NCBI RefSeq assembly: GCF_028714775.1
Contig: NZ_JAQTLS010000008.1
Location: forward strand, 124,001-188,000
DNA length: 64,000 nucleotides
DNA from: Thiothrix sp.
Lineage (GTDB): Bacteria > Pseudomonadota > Gammaproteobacteria > Thiotrichales > Thiotrichaceae
Reading direction: 5' to 3'
Shown piece by piece: positions 1-8,902 of the stretch (positions are counted from its first letter, which is position 1; the number at the start of each line of letters is the position of its first letter). The position numbers and the translations under genes are program-made. The notes below the pieces were generated by a model. That model was given only the letters and a program-made list of their open reading frames with translations, made no database searches and was not told the origin of the DNA.

Positions 1-3000
1 GATTCCAGCCACAGCAGCAAATTGCAGCAATCCATCGTCAGCACCACCAATGGCAAGGGCGAATGGAAATTCCAGATCAAATACCCTGAATGGGGGCGTT
101 ATTTGATCCGCGCTTGCGACTTGCAGGGCAAACATTGCACTGGGAAAACCTTATACGTCGATTGGCCCGGTTGGGCAGGGCGTGCGCAGGAAGAGGGCAG
201 TGGTGCTGCCGCGATGTTGCGTTTCAGCAGTGACAAAACCAGCTATCAGGTTGGCGAAACCGCGCAAATCCAATTGCCGGAAGCGCAAGCCGGACGTGCC
301 TTGTTCACCGTCGAAACCAGCAGCCAGATTCTGGAACAACGCTGGATCGACTTTAACGGGCAACGTACCCAAATTCCGTTGCCGATTACCGCAAACATGG
401 CTCCGAACGCCTACGTCAGCGTGACCTTGTTGCAAGCGCACCAGAACAAGCAGAATGACCGCCCGATCCGTTTGTACGGCATCATTCCGCTATTGGTCGA
501 AGACCCGGCAACCAAACTGCAACCCGTGCTGAAAGCGGCGGAAGAATGGAAACCAGAAAGCACGCAAACCTTCAGCATCAGTGAACAATCTGGGCGGGCA
601 ATGGATTACACCCTTGCCGTGGTGGACGAAGGTTTACTCGGCTTGACCCGCTTTGAAGCCCCCGATTTGCACAAAGCCTTCTACCGCAAAGAAGCGCTCG
701 GCATTAAAACGTGGGACTTGTTCGACAGTGTAATCGGTGCATACAGCGGCAATCTGGAACGCATTCTCGCTATCGGTGGTGGCGACGAAGCGCAAATCGA
801 CGATGCTGCCAACAAGCCGAAACGCTTCCCACCCGTGGTACGTTTCCTCGGCGCATTCCATCTGGATGCGGGGCAAACCAAGGAGCACAGTGTTGAGCTG
901 CCGTCTTACCTCGGCGCGGTACGCATTATGGCGGTTGCCTCGGACGGTACAGCTTACGGCAAGGCGGAACAGCCTGTGTTCGTGCGCCAACCGTTGATGT
1001 TGCTGTCGTCTTTGCCGCGTACTTTGAAAGTCGGCGAACGTATCGAAGTGCCGCTGACCGTGTTTGTTTCCGACCCAGCAGTGAAATCGGTACAAGTGAA
1101 GGTGGAAGCCGATGGTGCATTCGCCAGCGTTGGCCCCGCACTCACCGTACCCTTCACGCAAGCGGGCGAAAAAGTCGTGACCCTGTTCCTCAAAGCGGGC
1201 GACAAGCCGATGCAAGGCAAGCTGAAATTTACCGCTACCAGCGGCAAACTCAGCAGCAGCCACGAAGTGAACTTAGCGGTGCAAGCCCCGAACTTGCCAA
1301 GCCTGCGCACGGTCAGCACCACGCTCGAACCCAAAGCAGACTGGCAATCCGCCATTACCCCGCACGGCATGGTCGGCACGAACCAGAGCACTTTGGAGCT
1401 TTCCAGCCTGCCGAACCTGAATCTGGAACAGCATCTGGATTACTTGGTGAACTACCCGCACGGCTGCTTGGAGCAAACCACTTCGGCGGTGTTCCCGCAG
1501 TTGTACTTGCCCAAGCTGCTCAAGCTTGACCCGGAACGCCAGAAACAGGTGGAACACCACATCAAACGTGCCATCGCCAAACTGGGCGATTTCCAGAGCA
1601 GCAATGGCAACCTGATGTACTGGCCCGGTTCAACCGAAGCCAATGATTGGGCGAGTTTGTACGCTGGGCATTTCCTGATTGAAGCGCAAAAGCAAGGCTA
1701 TAGCGTGCCGCTGGGCATGATGACTGCATGGCAAGCCTATCAGGCCAAACAGTCGCAAGACTGGACGCCAGTCGCCAGTGGTACGGAAGACACCAGTTCC
1801 ACCCAAGCCTACCGCTTGTACGTGTTGGCTGTGGCAGGCAAACCGCAGATGGGCGCAATGAACCGTTTGCGCGAATCCGGCAAAGCCAACCCGCAAGCCC
1901 GCTGGTTACTCGCCGCCGCTTACCTGTTGTCAGGGCAAGCCGAAGCTGCGCAGCAAACCACGCAAGGTTTAGTGGCTACCGAGCTGAATACGCCGACTTC
2001 CGAGCAAACCTTCAGCCAGAAACTGGGGCAACTCGGTTTGCAACTGGAAACCTTGCTGGCACTGCAAAAAATGCAGGATGCCGATCTGGTGGTACAGCAA
2101 ATTGCCACGGAACTGGGCAGCACTACTGCGCAGAATACCCACGACATTAGCTGGGCATTGCTGTCGGTCGCGCATTACCTCAGCAGCAGCAAGCAACCGT
2201 TGGCCGCGAGTTTCACCCTCGACCAAGCTGCCGCTACGCCGTTGAACAGCGCACAACCGCTGATCAGCCAGTTGCTCACCGCGCAGGATAAAGCCTTCCA
2301 GCTTGCCCTGCACAATGACGGCGACCGCAAGCTCTACGCCACAGTGACCCAGCGCGGCATTGCTCCGGCTGGCAACGAACAGGCGGAAGCGCAAGGCATG
2401 ACCCTGCAAGCCGAACTGCTCGACAAGCAAGGCAACAAGGTTTGGGACACCGCCACGCCATTGGCAGAAGCACTGAAATTGCAGCAAGGCCAAGACTACG
2501 ACCTGAACGTCAATGTCACCAACAGCGGAACGGCAGCGCTTAAGCATGTAGCACTTTCCACCTTGCTGCCATCCGGTGTGGAACTCGGCACGACCGTGAC
2601 CGAAACGGCTCCCGAAGCTAAACCTGCCAAAAAAGAGGACGGTGCAGCAACGGAAGGCGACGGCGAGGGTGAAGGGGAGGCTGCGGCTGCAACCACGGCA
2701 GCAGCAAATATCGCTACTACCCCTGCGCCAGCGGAAAAACCAGCCGCTAACCCTACTGGGCTGAGTTATCAGGACGTGCGTGACGACCGCGTGTTGAGCT
2801 ATTTTGATCTGGCAGCAGGTGAAACCAAAACCGTCAAGGTCAAACTCAATGCCGCGTTCTTGGGCGAGTTTTACTTCCCGGCAATCAGCAGCGAAGCGAT
2901 GTACCAGCCTGCGACACGGGCGCGGACAGCGGGTTTGCCAGTGAAAATCATGAGGGTTGTGCCAGTGGCGGCAGCAGCGGCGGAGGTTAAGCCGGAGCCG

Positions 3001-3009
3001 ACCAACTGA
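1..3009 (+). CDS. Alpha-2-macroglobulin family protein, 3' part (5' end outside window)
   Basis: The reading frame is open from base 1, so the gene starts upstream; the ORF track's first codon at 22 is an internal TTG. The visible ~1002 residues hold the middle and C-terminal domains of a bacterial alpha-2-macroglobulin, a periplasmic protease trap. The thioester motif CLEQ lies near visible residue 489 in 'PHGCLEQTTS', as in thioester-bearing bacterial members. A low-complexity Glu/Ala/Gly stretch ('EGDGEGEGEAAAATTAAA') sits near residues 880-900, ahead of a last beta-sandwich-like domain. It ends 8 bp before pbpC; this pairing is common in Proteobacteria and is thought to link peptidoglycan repair with protection from host or competitor proteases. 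Confidence 0.93.
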   Translation, partial: DSSHSSKLQQSIVSTTNGKGEWKFQIKYPEWGRYLIRACDLQGKHCTGKTLYVDWPGWAGRAQEEGSGAAAMLRFSSDKTSYQVGETAQIQLPEAQAGRALFTVETSSQILEQRWIDFNGQRTQIPLPITANMAPNAYVSVTLLQAHQNKQNDRPIRLYGIIPLLVEDPATKLQPVLKAAEEWKPESTQTFSISEQSGRAMDYTLAVVDEGLLGLTRFEAPDLHKAFYRKEALGIKTWDLFDSVIGAYSGNLERILAIGGGDEAQIDDAANKPKRFPPVVRFLGAFHLDAGQTKEHSVELPSYLGAVRIMAVASDGTAYGKAEQPVFVRQPLMLLSSLPRTLKVGERIEVPLTVFVSDPAVKSVQVKVEADGAFASVGPALTVPFTQAGEKVVTLFLKAGDKPMQGKLKFTATSGKLSSSHEVNLAVQAPNLPSLRTVSTTLEPKADWQSAITPHGMVGTNQSTLELSSLPNLNLEQHLDYLVNYPHGCLEQTTSAVFPQLYLPKLLKLDPERQKQVEHHIKRAIAKLGDFQSSNGNLMYWPGSTEANDWASLYAGHFLIEAQKQGYSVPLGMMTAWQAYQAKQSQDWTPVASGTEDTSSTQAYRLYVLAVAGKPQMGAMNRLRESGKANPQARWLLAAAYLLSGQAEAAQQTTQGLVATELNTPTSEQTFSQKLGQLGLQLETLLALQKMQDADLVVQQIATELGSTTAQNTHDISWALLSVAHYLSSSKQPLAASFTLDQAAATPLNSAQPLISQLLTAQDKAFQLALHNDGDRKLYATVTQRGIAPAGNEQAEAQGMTLQAELLDKQGNKVWDTATPLAEALKLQQGQDYDLNVNVTNSGTAALKHVALSTLLPSGVELGTTVTETAPEAKPAKKEDGAATEGDGEGEGEAAAATTAAANIATTPAPAEKPAANPTGLSYQDVRDDRVLSYFDLAAGETKTVKVKLNAAFLGEFYFPAISSEAMYQPATRARTAGLPVKIMRVVPVAAAAAEVKPEPTN

Positions 3010-3017
3010 AAAGGGTA

Positions 3018-5357
3018 TTGAGGGGGATATTCCCCCTCCTGTTGGTGGCATTCGTGGGGTGGTGGTATTTCTACAGCCTCCCCACGACGCTCTTCGCCAC
3101 CACTCATTCCCACCTGCTGTTAGACCGCAACGGCAGGCTGTTGAGTGCACACATTGCCGCCGACGGGCAATGGCGTTTCCCCGAACTCGAAAGCGTGCCG
3201 GATAAATTCGCTACCGCCCTAATCCAGTTTGAAGACAAGCGTTTCCAGCAACACAGCGGCGTGGATTTTCTCGCCCTTGCCCGCGCTACCTATGACAACC
3301 TGCGAGAACAGCGCATAGTCAGCGGTGCAAGTACCTTGAGTATGCAAGTCATCCGTCTATCACGCGGCAATCCACCCCGTACTTTGACCGAAAAGGGTGT
3401 GGAACTGCTTCGGGCATGGCGGTTGGAAAGCCGTTACAGCAAAGATGAAATCCTTAAACGCTACGCCAGCCACGCGCCGTTTGGTGGCAATGTGGTGGGT
3501 TTGGAAGCGGCCGCTTGGCGTTATTTTGCGCGTAGCCCCGAACAATTGTCGTGGGCAGAAAGCGCCATGCTGGCGGTGTTGCCCAACAATCCCGCGCTGA
3601 TCCACCCCGGACGCAACCGCGAGCGTTTGCTAGCGAAGCGCAACCGTTTGCTCAACCAGCTTTTCACCCAGAATGTGCTGTCGAAGCTGGAATACGAGTT
3701 GGCAGTTGCTGAACCCTTGCCCGAAGCGCCGCATCTGTTGCCCCGCCTTGTGCCACATTTGCTGGATACGTTGGCAGCGCAACACCCTGACGGGCAACGT
3801 TTCCGCACCACGCTGGATGCCAATTTGCAGCAGCAACTCAATACCTTGGCGCAACGCAGCGGTGAACAACTGGCTCTGGAAGGTGTGCAAAATCTGGCAA
3901 TTCTGGTGCTGGATAACCGCACGTTTGAGGTGATGGCGTATGTGGGCAATCGTCCCGACATGGCTTACAACGTGGAACAGGGTCACGCGATTGACATGAT
4001 CCAGCGTCCGCGCAGTACCGGCAGCACCCTCAAGCCCTTGTTGTTTGCGGATATGATTGAGCAAGGGCTGATCTTGCCGGATTCGCTGGTGGCGGATGTG
4101 CCGGTGAATTACAGCGGTTTTTCCCCGCAAAATTACAACCGCCATTACCACGGCGCGGTGAGTGCGCGGGAAGCTTTGGCGCGGTCGCTGAATATTCCGA
4201 TGGTGAATCTGCTGAGTGTGCGCGGGGTCGAGCCGTTTTTGATGCAATTGCGCCAACTGGGTTTCAGCCACTTGACCCGTTCGGCACGGGATTACGGTTT
4301 GAGCCTGATTCTGGGCGGGGCGGAAGCGTCGTTGTGGGATTTGAGCGTGGCCTACGCCAACCTTGCCAACCGTGCCGCGCAAGATCAGCAGCACCAGCAA
4401 ACCTTTTGGCAACAAGGCCGGATGCTGCTGGCGGACAATGCCAATACTCAGCAGATTGCTACACTTTCCACGGCTTCCGCATGGCTGACGATTGATTCCT
4501 TGCTGGAAGTCGCCCGCCCCGGCGACGACGGTTACTGGGAGAAATTCAGCAGCAGCCGCAAAGTCGCGTGGAAAACCGGCACGAGTTACGGGCAGCGCGA
4601 TGCGTGGGCGATAGGCACTACCCCGGATTACACCGTGGGCGTGTGGGTCGGGAATGCCGCTGGCGAAGGGCGAGCCGGACTGACCGGGACGCAAAGTGCC
4701 GCGCCGATCTTGTTCAATACCTTCAGTCTGTTGCCGTCGAATCGCGGCTGGTTCCAACGCCCCGATTGGCAAATGAGCAAGGTGGAGGTATGCCGTGATG
4801 ATGGCTATCTAAGCAATGGCGCGTGCGAAACCAAAACGGTGTATATGCCGCTCAGCAGCCACTTTGCGCGGATTACGCCTTACCATCAGCGTATCCATCT
4901 GGATGCCAGCGGGCAATGGCGCGTCACCAGCGATTGCGAAGCGGTGGCGAACATGCAAACCCGCAACTGGTTTGTGTTGCCACCGGATCAGGCCGATTAT
5001 TACCAGCAATTTCATGCCGATTACCTACCGCTGCCGCCGTGGCGTGCCGATTGCCAAAGCGATATCGACAGCCAGCAGGACGCGCTTACGCTGGTGTACC
5101 CGCAAGACCATACGCAGATTTACCTGCCGCGTGAACTTGACGGTAAGTTGGGGCAAACGATTTTCCGCGCCGTGCCTAGCCGCCCGGAAACACTGCTGTA
5201 CTGGCATTTGGATAACCAGTTTATCGGTACGACCCAGACGTTCCACCAGCAGGCAGTGCAACCCGCAGCGGGCAAGCATCGGCTGACGGTGGTGGATGAG
5301 GCGGGCAATCGGGTGGAGCGCGAGTTTGAGGTGTTGGTCACGGCGCAGGAGAAGTAG
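3018..5357 (+). CDS. pbpC: Penicillin-binding protein 1C (bifunctional transglycosylase/transpeptidase)
   Basis: 779 residues. There is a short N-terminal membrane anchor (residues ~5-20), then a GT51 transglycosylase domain with catalytic Glu in 'FEDKRF' (E72) and 'SGASTLSMQ'. The transpeptidase domain has active Ser336 in 'STGSTLKP', SLN near 390 and KTGT near 519. A C-terminal BiPBP_C-like domain follows. The start is a TTG at 3018: the frame has a stop at 2988 and no ATG or GTG before it, and an AAGG lies a few bases upstream. It polymerises and crosslinks peptidoglycan in the periplasm and probably shares a transcript with the macroglobulin gene. Confidence 0.95.
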   Translation: MRGIFPLLLVAFVGWWYFYSLPTTLFATTHSHLLLDRNGRLLSAHIAADGQWRFPELESVPDKFATALIQFEDKRFQQHSGVDFLALARATYDNLREQRIVSGASTLSMQVIRLSRGNPPRTLTEKGVELLRAWRLESRYSKDEILKRYASHAPFGGNVVGLEAAAWRYFARSPEQLSWAESAMLAVLPNNPALIHPGRNRERLLAKRNRLLNQLFTQNVLSKLEYELAVAEPLPEAPHLLPRLVPHLLDTLAAQHPDGQRFRTTLDANLQQQLNTLAQRSGEQLALEGVQNLAILVLDNRTFEVMAYVGNRPDMAYNVEQGHAIDMIQRPRSTGSTLKPLLFADMIEQGLILPDSLVADVPVNYSGFSPQNYNRHYHGAVSAREALARSLNIPMVNLLSVRGVEPFLMQLRQLGFSHLTRSARDYGLSLILGGAEASLWDLSVAYANLANRAAQDQQHQQTFWQQGRMLLADNANTQQIATLSTASAWLTIDSLLEVARPGDDGYWEKFSSSRKVAWKTGTSYGQRDAWAIGTTPDYTVGVWVGNAAGEGRAGLTGTQSAAPILFNTFSLLPSNRGWFQRPDWQMSKVEVCRDDGYLSNGACETKTVYMPLSSHFARITPYHQRIHLDASGQWRVTSDCEAVANMQTRNWFVLPPDQADYYQQFHADYLPLPPWRADCQSDIDSQQDALTLVYPQDHTQIYLPRELDGKLGQTIFRAVPSRPETLLYWHLDNQFIGTTQTFHQQAVQPAAGKHRLTVVDEAGNRVEREFEVLVTAQEK

Positions 5358-5375
5358 CCTGATAAGCTGCTGGGG

Positions 5376-6305
5376 CTAGGCGCTATATGGATTAGATTGT
5401 CCCGGCGGTGTATTTTTATAGCGCTTGTAAGACCACATATATTGTGCTGGGGCAATGGCAATGCACTGTTCAACGCCTTCATTCAGCGCCCGTGCAGCCA
5501 GTAATTCATCAGGCGAAGTAAACTCTGGGTTCACGGGCAGAAAATGGATGCGGTATCCGCGTCCTTTGGGGAGCCGTTCTGCAATTCCCCACAATACGGC
5601 TGCTTGGGCGGTTTGTGCCAAGCGTGAGGCTAAAGTCATGGTTTTGGCAGGATGCCCGAAAAAATCTGCATAAACCCCTGATGACTTGCCGGGGTCTTGG
5701 TCGGGTAGAATGACGCTGACCTGATTTTCGGCGAAGGCTTTGCGCAATGCCTTGACGCCACGGGCATTGGTCGGCACTAAGGTTGCCCCAGTGCGTTCAC
5801 GGGCGCGAACGGTAAAGGCTTCAAGGCTGCTCAAGCGGGGAGGGCGGTACAGCGCAGTCATCGCTGATTTGCTGGCAAGGTAGGGCGAAAATAATTCCCA
5901 AGCGCCCAAGTGAGGGGTCAGGATCATGACGCCTTTGCCATGTTGCTGTGCCTGCTCGAAAAGCGCTAGCCCCCGAACTTCCACGATCTTTTTCAGTAAG
6001 GTGGTAGGTTGCCATAACCATAACGGGGCAATTTCAGTGGTGGTTTTACCCAATTCGATCAGGCTTTGTTTAGCAAGGAGCAAGCGTTCGGCTTCACTCA
6101 ACTGTGGGTAGGCAATTTGCAGATTCTGTAAGGTGACGCTGCGTAGCTTATTGGGTAAGTACCAACTTAGTAGACCTAGCGCCGCACCCAGTGCATGATT
6201 TATCTGTAGCGGCAAAGTGCTAAGAATATGCATAAGACCAATAAAAAGACTGCCACGAAGCCGGTCTTTTACAGGGATGGTTTGGGTGGGGGGTAATGCT
6301 GTCAT
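5376..6305 (-). CDS. LpxL/HtrB-type lipid A acyltransferase
   Basis: 309 residues with an N-terminal hydrophobic segment ('LGAALGLLSWYLP'). The family's HX4E catalytic motif is seen in 'TPHLGAWELF' around residue 133, with 'LPDQDPGKSSGVYADFFG' further on. Family members transfer an acyl chain from acyl-ACP to a lipid A precursor at the inner membrane. Whether this copy acts as LpxL, LpxM or LpxP cannot be told from sequence alone, so no symbol is given. It is convergent with pbpC (18 bp gap) and divergent from mogA (52 bp), so it has its own promoter in that short gap. Confidence 0.9.
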   Translation of the reverse strand: MTALPPTQTIPVKDRLRGSLFIGLMHILSTLPLQINHALGAALGLLSWYLPNKLRSVTLQNLQIAYPQLSEAERLLLAKQSLIELGKTTTEIAPLWLWQPTTLLKKIVEVRGLALFEQAQQHGKGVMILTPHLGAWELFSPYLASKSAMTALYRPPRLSSLEAFTVRARERTGATLVPTNARGVKALRKAFAENQVSVILPDQDPGKSSGVYADFFGHPAKTMTLASRLAQTAQAAVLWGIAERLPKGRGYRIHFLPVNPEFTSPDELLAARALNEGVEQCIAIAPAQYMWSYKRYKNTPPGQSNPYSA

Positions 6306-6357
6306 TGGCTGTGGATGCTACCATCATGCGTTTGAATCTTCCATTCAGGTTTTGAGC

Positions 6358-6915
6358 ATGAGGCAAGGTATTGCACGCATTGGCATTTTGACAATTTCCG
6401 ACCGCGCTAGCCGTGGCGAGTATGAAGACAAGGGTGGCCCGGCGATCCATGCGTGGTTTGCCCGTGTCTTGAGCAGCCCGTGGGAAGCGGTTGCCCGCGT
6501 GATCCCTGACGAACAGCCGTTAATCGAAGTTGCCCTGCGCGAGTTGAGCGATGTGGAAAAGTGCAGCCTGATCGTCACCACCGGCGGTACGGGGCCTGCT
6601 TTGCGTGACGTGACCCCGGAAGCTACCGAAGCCGTATGCAGCAAGATGATGCCGGGTTTTGGCGAGTTGATGCGCACGGCTTCGCTGAAGTTTGTGCCGA
6701 CCGCGATCCTGTCGCGCCAAACCGCAGGCATTCGTGGGCAAAGCCTGATCGTTAACCTGCCGGGAAAACCCTCGGCGATTGACGACTGTTTGCAGGCGGT
6801 GTTCCCGGCAATCCCTTACTGCATTGATTTGATTGAAGGTGCGTGGCTGGAATCTGACCCGGCACAGTGCAAGGCATTCCGCCCTGCCCATGCCAAAGTA
6901 CAGTCACCAGCTTAA
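6358..6915 (+). CDS. mogA: Molybdopterin adenylyltransferase
   Basis: 185 residues from the ATG at 6358; the ORF track's start at 6217 would run into the divergent acyltransferase and adds no family-like sequence. The protein begins 'RIGILTISDRASRGEYEDKG', the standard MogA opening. It continues with the MPT-binding 'TTGGTGPALRDVTPEAT' and 'GQSLIVNLPGKPSAID'. MogA adenylates molybdopterin before Mo insertion in molybdenum-cofactor synthesis, in the cytoplasm. It is convergent with the YkgJ-like gene, and the two stop codons overlap by 4 bp. No other moa/moe gene is in the window. Confidence 0.95.
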   Translation: MRQGIARIGILTISDRASRGEYEDKGGPAIHAWFARVLSSPWEAVARVIPDEQPLIEVALRELSDVEKCSLIVTTGGTGPALRDVTPEATEAVCSKMMPGFGELMRTASLKFVPTAILSRQTAGIRGQSLIVNLPGKPSAIDDCLQAVFPAIPYCIDLIEGAWLESDPAQCKAFRPAHAKVQSPA

Positions 6916-7265
6916 ACCAGCACTTGGCGCGTTTCTGTGAGGAAAAGCTGGATTTGCCGCTCAATGCGCGGGTTAACCATCACCGCAGGATGCTTGCCAT
7001 TCGGGCAGGCCAGTCGTGGGGTCGTGCCAAACAGACGGCAGATCAGCGGGCGTTCCGCATAGACTTGACAGCCTTTTTCACCAAGGTGCGGGCAGCGTAG
7101 GTCAGCGAGCGCCTCTTCGTGCTCCGCATCAGTTTTGACCGGCAGCCGCGCCATCTCTTCGCTGGAAGTGGTGACGGGGCCGCAGCAGTCGTGGCAACCG
7201 GGTTCGCAGGCAAACGCGGGAATGTGTTTGCGGAAAAACCGGATTTTCTGGCTATTGGTGGTCAT
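6912..7265 (-). CDS. YkgJ-family cysteine-cluster protein
   Basis: 117 residues from the ATG at 7265 (MTTNSQ). The longer ORF up to 7406 overlaps the mini-thioredoxin gene and is rejected. It has a cluster of cysteines: 'CEPGCHDCCG' near residues 19-28, 'CPHLGEKGCQVY' and 'CRLFG', typical of the YkgJ/UPF0153 metal-cluster family thought to bind Zn or Fe-S. Its function is unknown. It lies 16 bp after the mini-thioredoxin gene on the same strand, so it is probably the last gene of the ars/thiol operon. Its link to arsenic is inference from position only. Confidence 0.85.
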   Translation of the reverse strand: MTTNSQKIRFFRKHIPAFACEPGCHDCCGPVTTSSEEMARLPVKTDAEHEEALADLRCPHLGEKGCQVYAERPLICRLFGTTPRLACPNGKHPAVMVNPRIERQIQLFLTETRQVLV

Positions 7266-7281
7266 TGCGGTGTTGCAAGCC

Positions 7282-7560
7282 TTAGCAGCACTTGCCGCCG
7301 CTGCAACAATTACCCACGCTGATTTTTGATCCCAGCAACCAGCCTTCCACACTGGCTTTGGATGGAATCCCACCCGCGTGAACCACCTTGCCATCCACCA
7401 CGACACCGGGCGTCGACATCACGCCGTAACCCATGATGGTGGGTAGGTCTTCGACCTTTTCCAATTCCAGCGTCACGCCTTTGGCTTTGGCAGTGTCTTC
7501 GATCAGCTTGTAAGTGGTGTTGCAGCTAGCACAACCCGTGCCGAGTACTTTGATTTCCAT
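7282..7560 (-). CDS. Small thioredoxin-fold protein (redox-active disulfide protein family)
   Basis: 92 residues, cytoplasmic. CASC at residues 10-13 is the redox pair. 'MSTPGVVVDGKVVHAGG' carries the cis-proline loop of the mini-thioredoxin family (MTH895-like). The C-terminus ends in paired cysteines, 'CCSGGKCC', which is unusual and suggests metal(loid) or thiol binding. It follows the permease gene by 20 bp. This permease/mini-thioredoxin pairing is frequent in ars-type operons, where the thioredoxin may supply reducing power; that role is inferred from context. Confidence 0.9.
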   Translation of the reverse strand: MEIKVLGTGCASCNTTYKLIEDTAKAKGVTLELEKVEDLPTIMGYGVMSTPGVVVDGKVVHAGGIPSKASVEGWLLGSKISVGNCCSGGKCC

Positions 7561-7580
7561 AAAAACTCCTGAATGAAACG

Positions 7581-8600
7581 TTATAAAACCAGATTAAATA
7601 CATAACCGACCAGCAAGATGCCGAGTGCCACAATGCCCACGAATGTAGCAATCAGTCGCGGTTTCAGCACCTTGCGCAGGATGATCATTTCGGGCGCTGA
7701 CAGGGCAATCACGCTCATCATGAATGCCAGTACCGTGCCCAGTGCTGCGCCTTTCGCCAACAATGCCTGCACGACGGGTATCACACCAGCGGCGTTGCTG
7801 TACATCGGCACACCCAGCAATACTGCTGCGGGAACTGCCCACCATACATCTTTGCCCATGAAAGACGCCATGAAATCTTGCGGCACGTAACCGTGGATCA
7901 ACGCGCCCAGTGCGACCCCCGCGATGATATAAGGCCAGACTTTGCCGACGATTTCACGCACATGTTGGAAACCGTGGTTGATGCGTTCCGCCCACGCCAT
8001 GCGACCACCCGGCACATCAGCGGAGCGCGTGTTTTGCATGGCACGTACCCAGTCTTCGAGGTATTGCTCCATCCCCAGCTTGCCGATCAGCATTCCGGCA
8101 ACGATGGCAATCAGCAAGCCCATCGCCAGATACAGCGCTGCCACCTGCCAGCCAAACAGCCCGAACAGCAATACCAACGCCACTTCATTTACCATCGGCG
8201 CAGCAATCAGGAACGAGAACGTCACTCCCAACGGTACGCCCGCTTGCAGAAAGCCAATGAACAGCGGCACGGCGGAACAGGAGCAAAACGGTGTAACAAT
8301 GCCCAGCGTTGCCGCCATCACATTACCCACACCGAGGCGCTTGCCGGAGAGCATCGCACGGGTACGTTCCGGCGACACGAAGGTGTGGATGATGCCCATC
8401 ACGAACACGATGCCAGTGAGTAACAGCAACACTTTGGGGGTGTCGTACAAAAAGAACTGCAACGCACTACCCAGATGGCTGTCACGGTTGAGGGGCAGGG
8501 CGGCAACCAGCGCTTCCGAAACGGGGATCAGCGATTGGTAGAGTAAAAACCAGACCACCGCCGCTAACGGTAAAAACCAGCGTTTTTCTGAAATGACCAT
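7581..8600 (-). CDS. ArsP-like permease (UPF0718/DUF318 family)
   Basis: 339 residues from the ATG at 8600, which overlaps the upstream stop as TGATG; the longer ORF start at 8639 is unlikely. About eight to ten membrane segments are visible. The family motif with clustered cysteines is present ('TPFCSCSAVPLFIGFLQAG', near residues 105-125), followed by 'FLIAAPMVNEVALVL'. Related ArsP proteins export trivalent organoarsenicals; other UPF0718 members are uncharacterised. The ars operon context supports metalloid or thiol-linked efflux, but the substrate is not proven by sequence. Confidence 0.87.
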   Translation of the reverse strand: MVISEKRWFLPLAAVVWFLLYQSLIPVSEALVAALPLNRDSHLGSALQFFLYDTPKVLLLLTGIVFVMGIIHTFVSPERTRAMLSGKRLGVGNVMAATLGIVTPFCSCSAVPLFIGFLQAGVPLGVTFSFLIAAPMVNEVALVLLFGLFGWQVAALYLAMGLLIAIVAGMLIGKLGMEQYLEDWVRAMQNTRSADVPGGRMAWAERINHGFQHVREIVGKVWPYIIAGVALGALIHGYVPQDFMASFMGKDVWWAVPAAVLLGVPMYSNAAGVIPVVQALLAKGAALGTVLAFMMSVIALSAPEMIILRKVLKPRLIATFVGIVALGILLVGYVFNLVL

Positions 8601-8887
8601 CAGCAGCACGCCTGCCCGGAAGCGGTTGGGGTGCAGCAAGCGCCACCCACAGTGACCACAGGTGCGGCAACGGACTGTTCATCGAATGCAACATCCAGCT
8701 TTTGCGCCGCTTCATCGCGGATGTGGCGGGCGATTTCCACCGCTGTGTTGATATGGTCTTCCGACACACCTAAGGAGCGCAGCCGCTGGACTTGGCATAA
8801 GCCCATGCTGGGGTGTTTGGCGGCAATCCCCGCTGCTAGCGAAATCAGCGCGACAATGGAAGAATGTAAAGGGGGTTGATCATTCAT
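8600..8887 (-). CDS. Small AhpD/carboxymuconolactone-decarboxylase-like protein with Cys-rich tail
   Basis: 95 residues. The helical core ('LISLAAGIAAKHPSMGLC', 'LGVSEDHINTAVEIARHIRD') resembles AhpD-like proteins, but the usual CxxC is not intact: only one Cys is seen, in 'SMGLCQVQRL'. The tail 'GGACCTPTASGQACC' has two vicinal cysteine pairs. Its stop overlaps the permease start (TGATG), showing translational coupling. The function is unknown; a thiol-based carrier or metalloid-binding accessory is possible. Confidence in its being a gene is high, and in the AhpD relationship moderate. Confidence 0.75.
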   Translation of the reverse strand: MNDQPPLHSSIVALISLAAGIAAKHPSMGLCQVQRLRSLGVSEDHINTAVEIARHIRDEAAQKLDVAFDEQSVAAPVVTVGGACCTPTASGQACC

Positions 8888-8902
8888 ATTTTAAGCTCCA
8901 AG

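Noticed and set aside
1969-3150. 393-codon minus-strand ORF, and other long antisense ORFs such as 3630-4772, 22483-23544 and 61336-62298
   Set aside because: They lie opposite clearly real genes (macroglobulin, pbpC, recQ, amidotransferase) and have no recognisable protein features.
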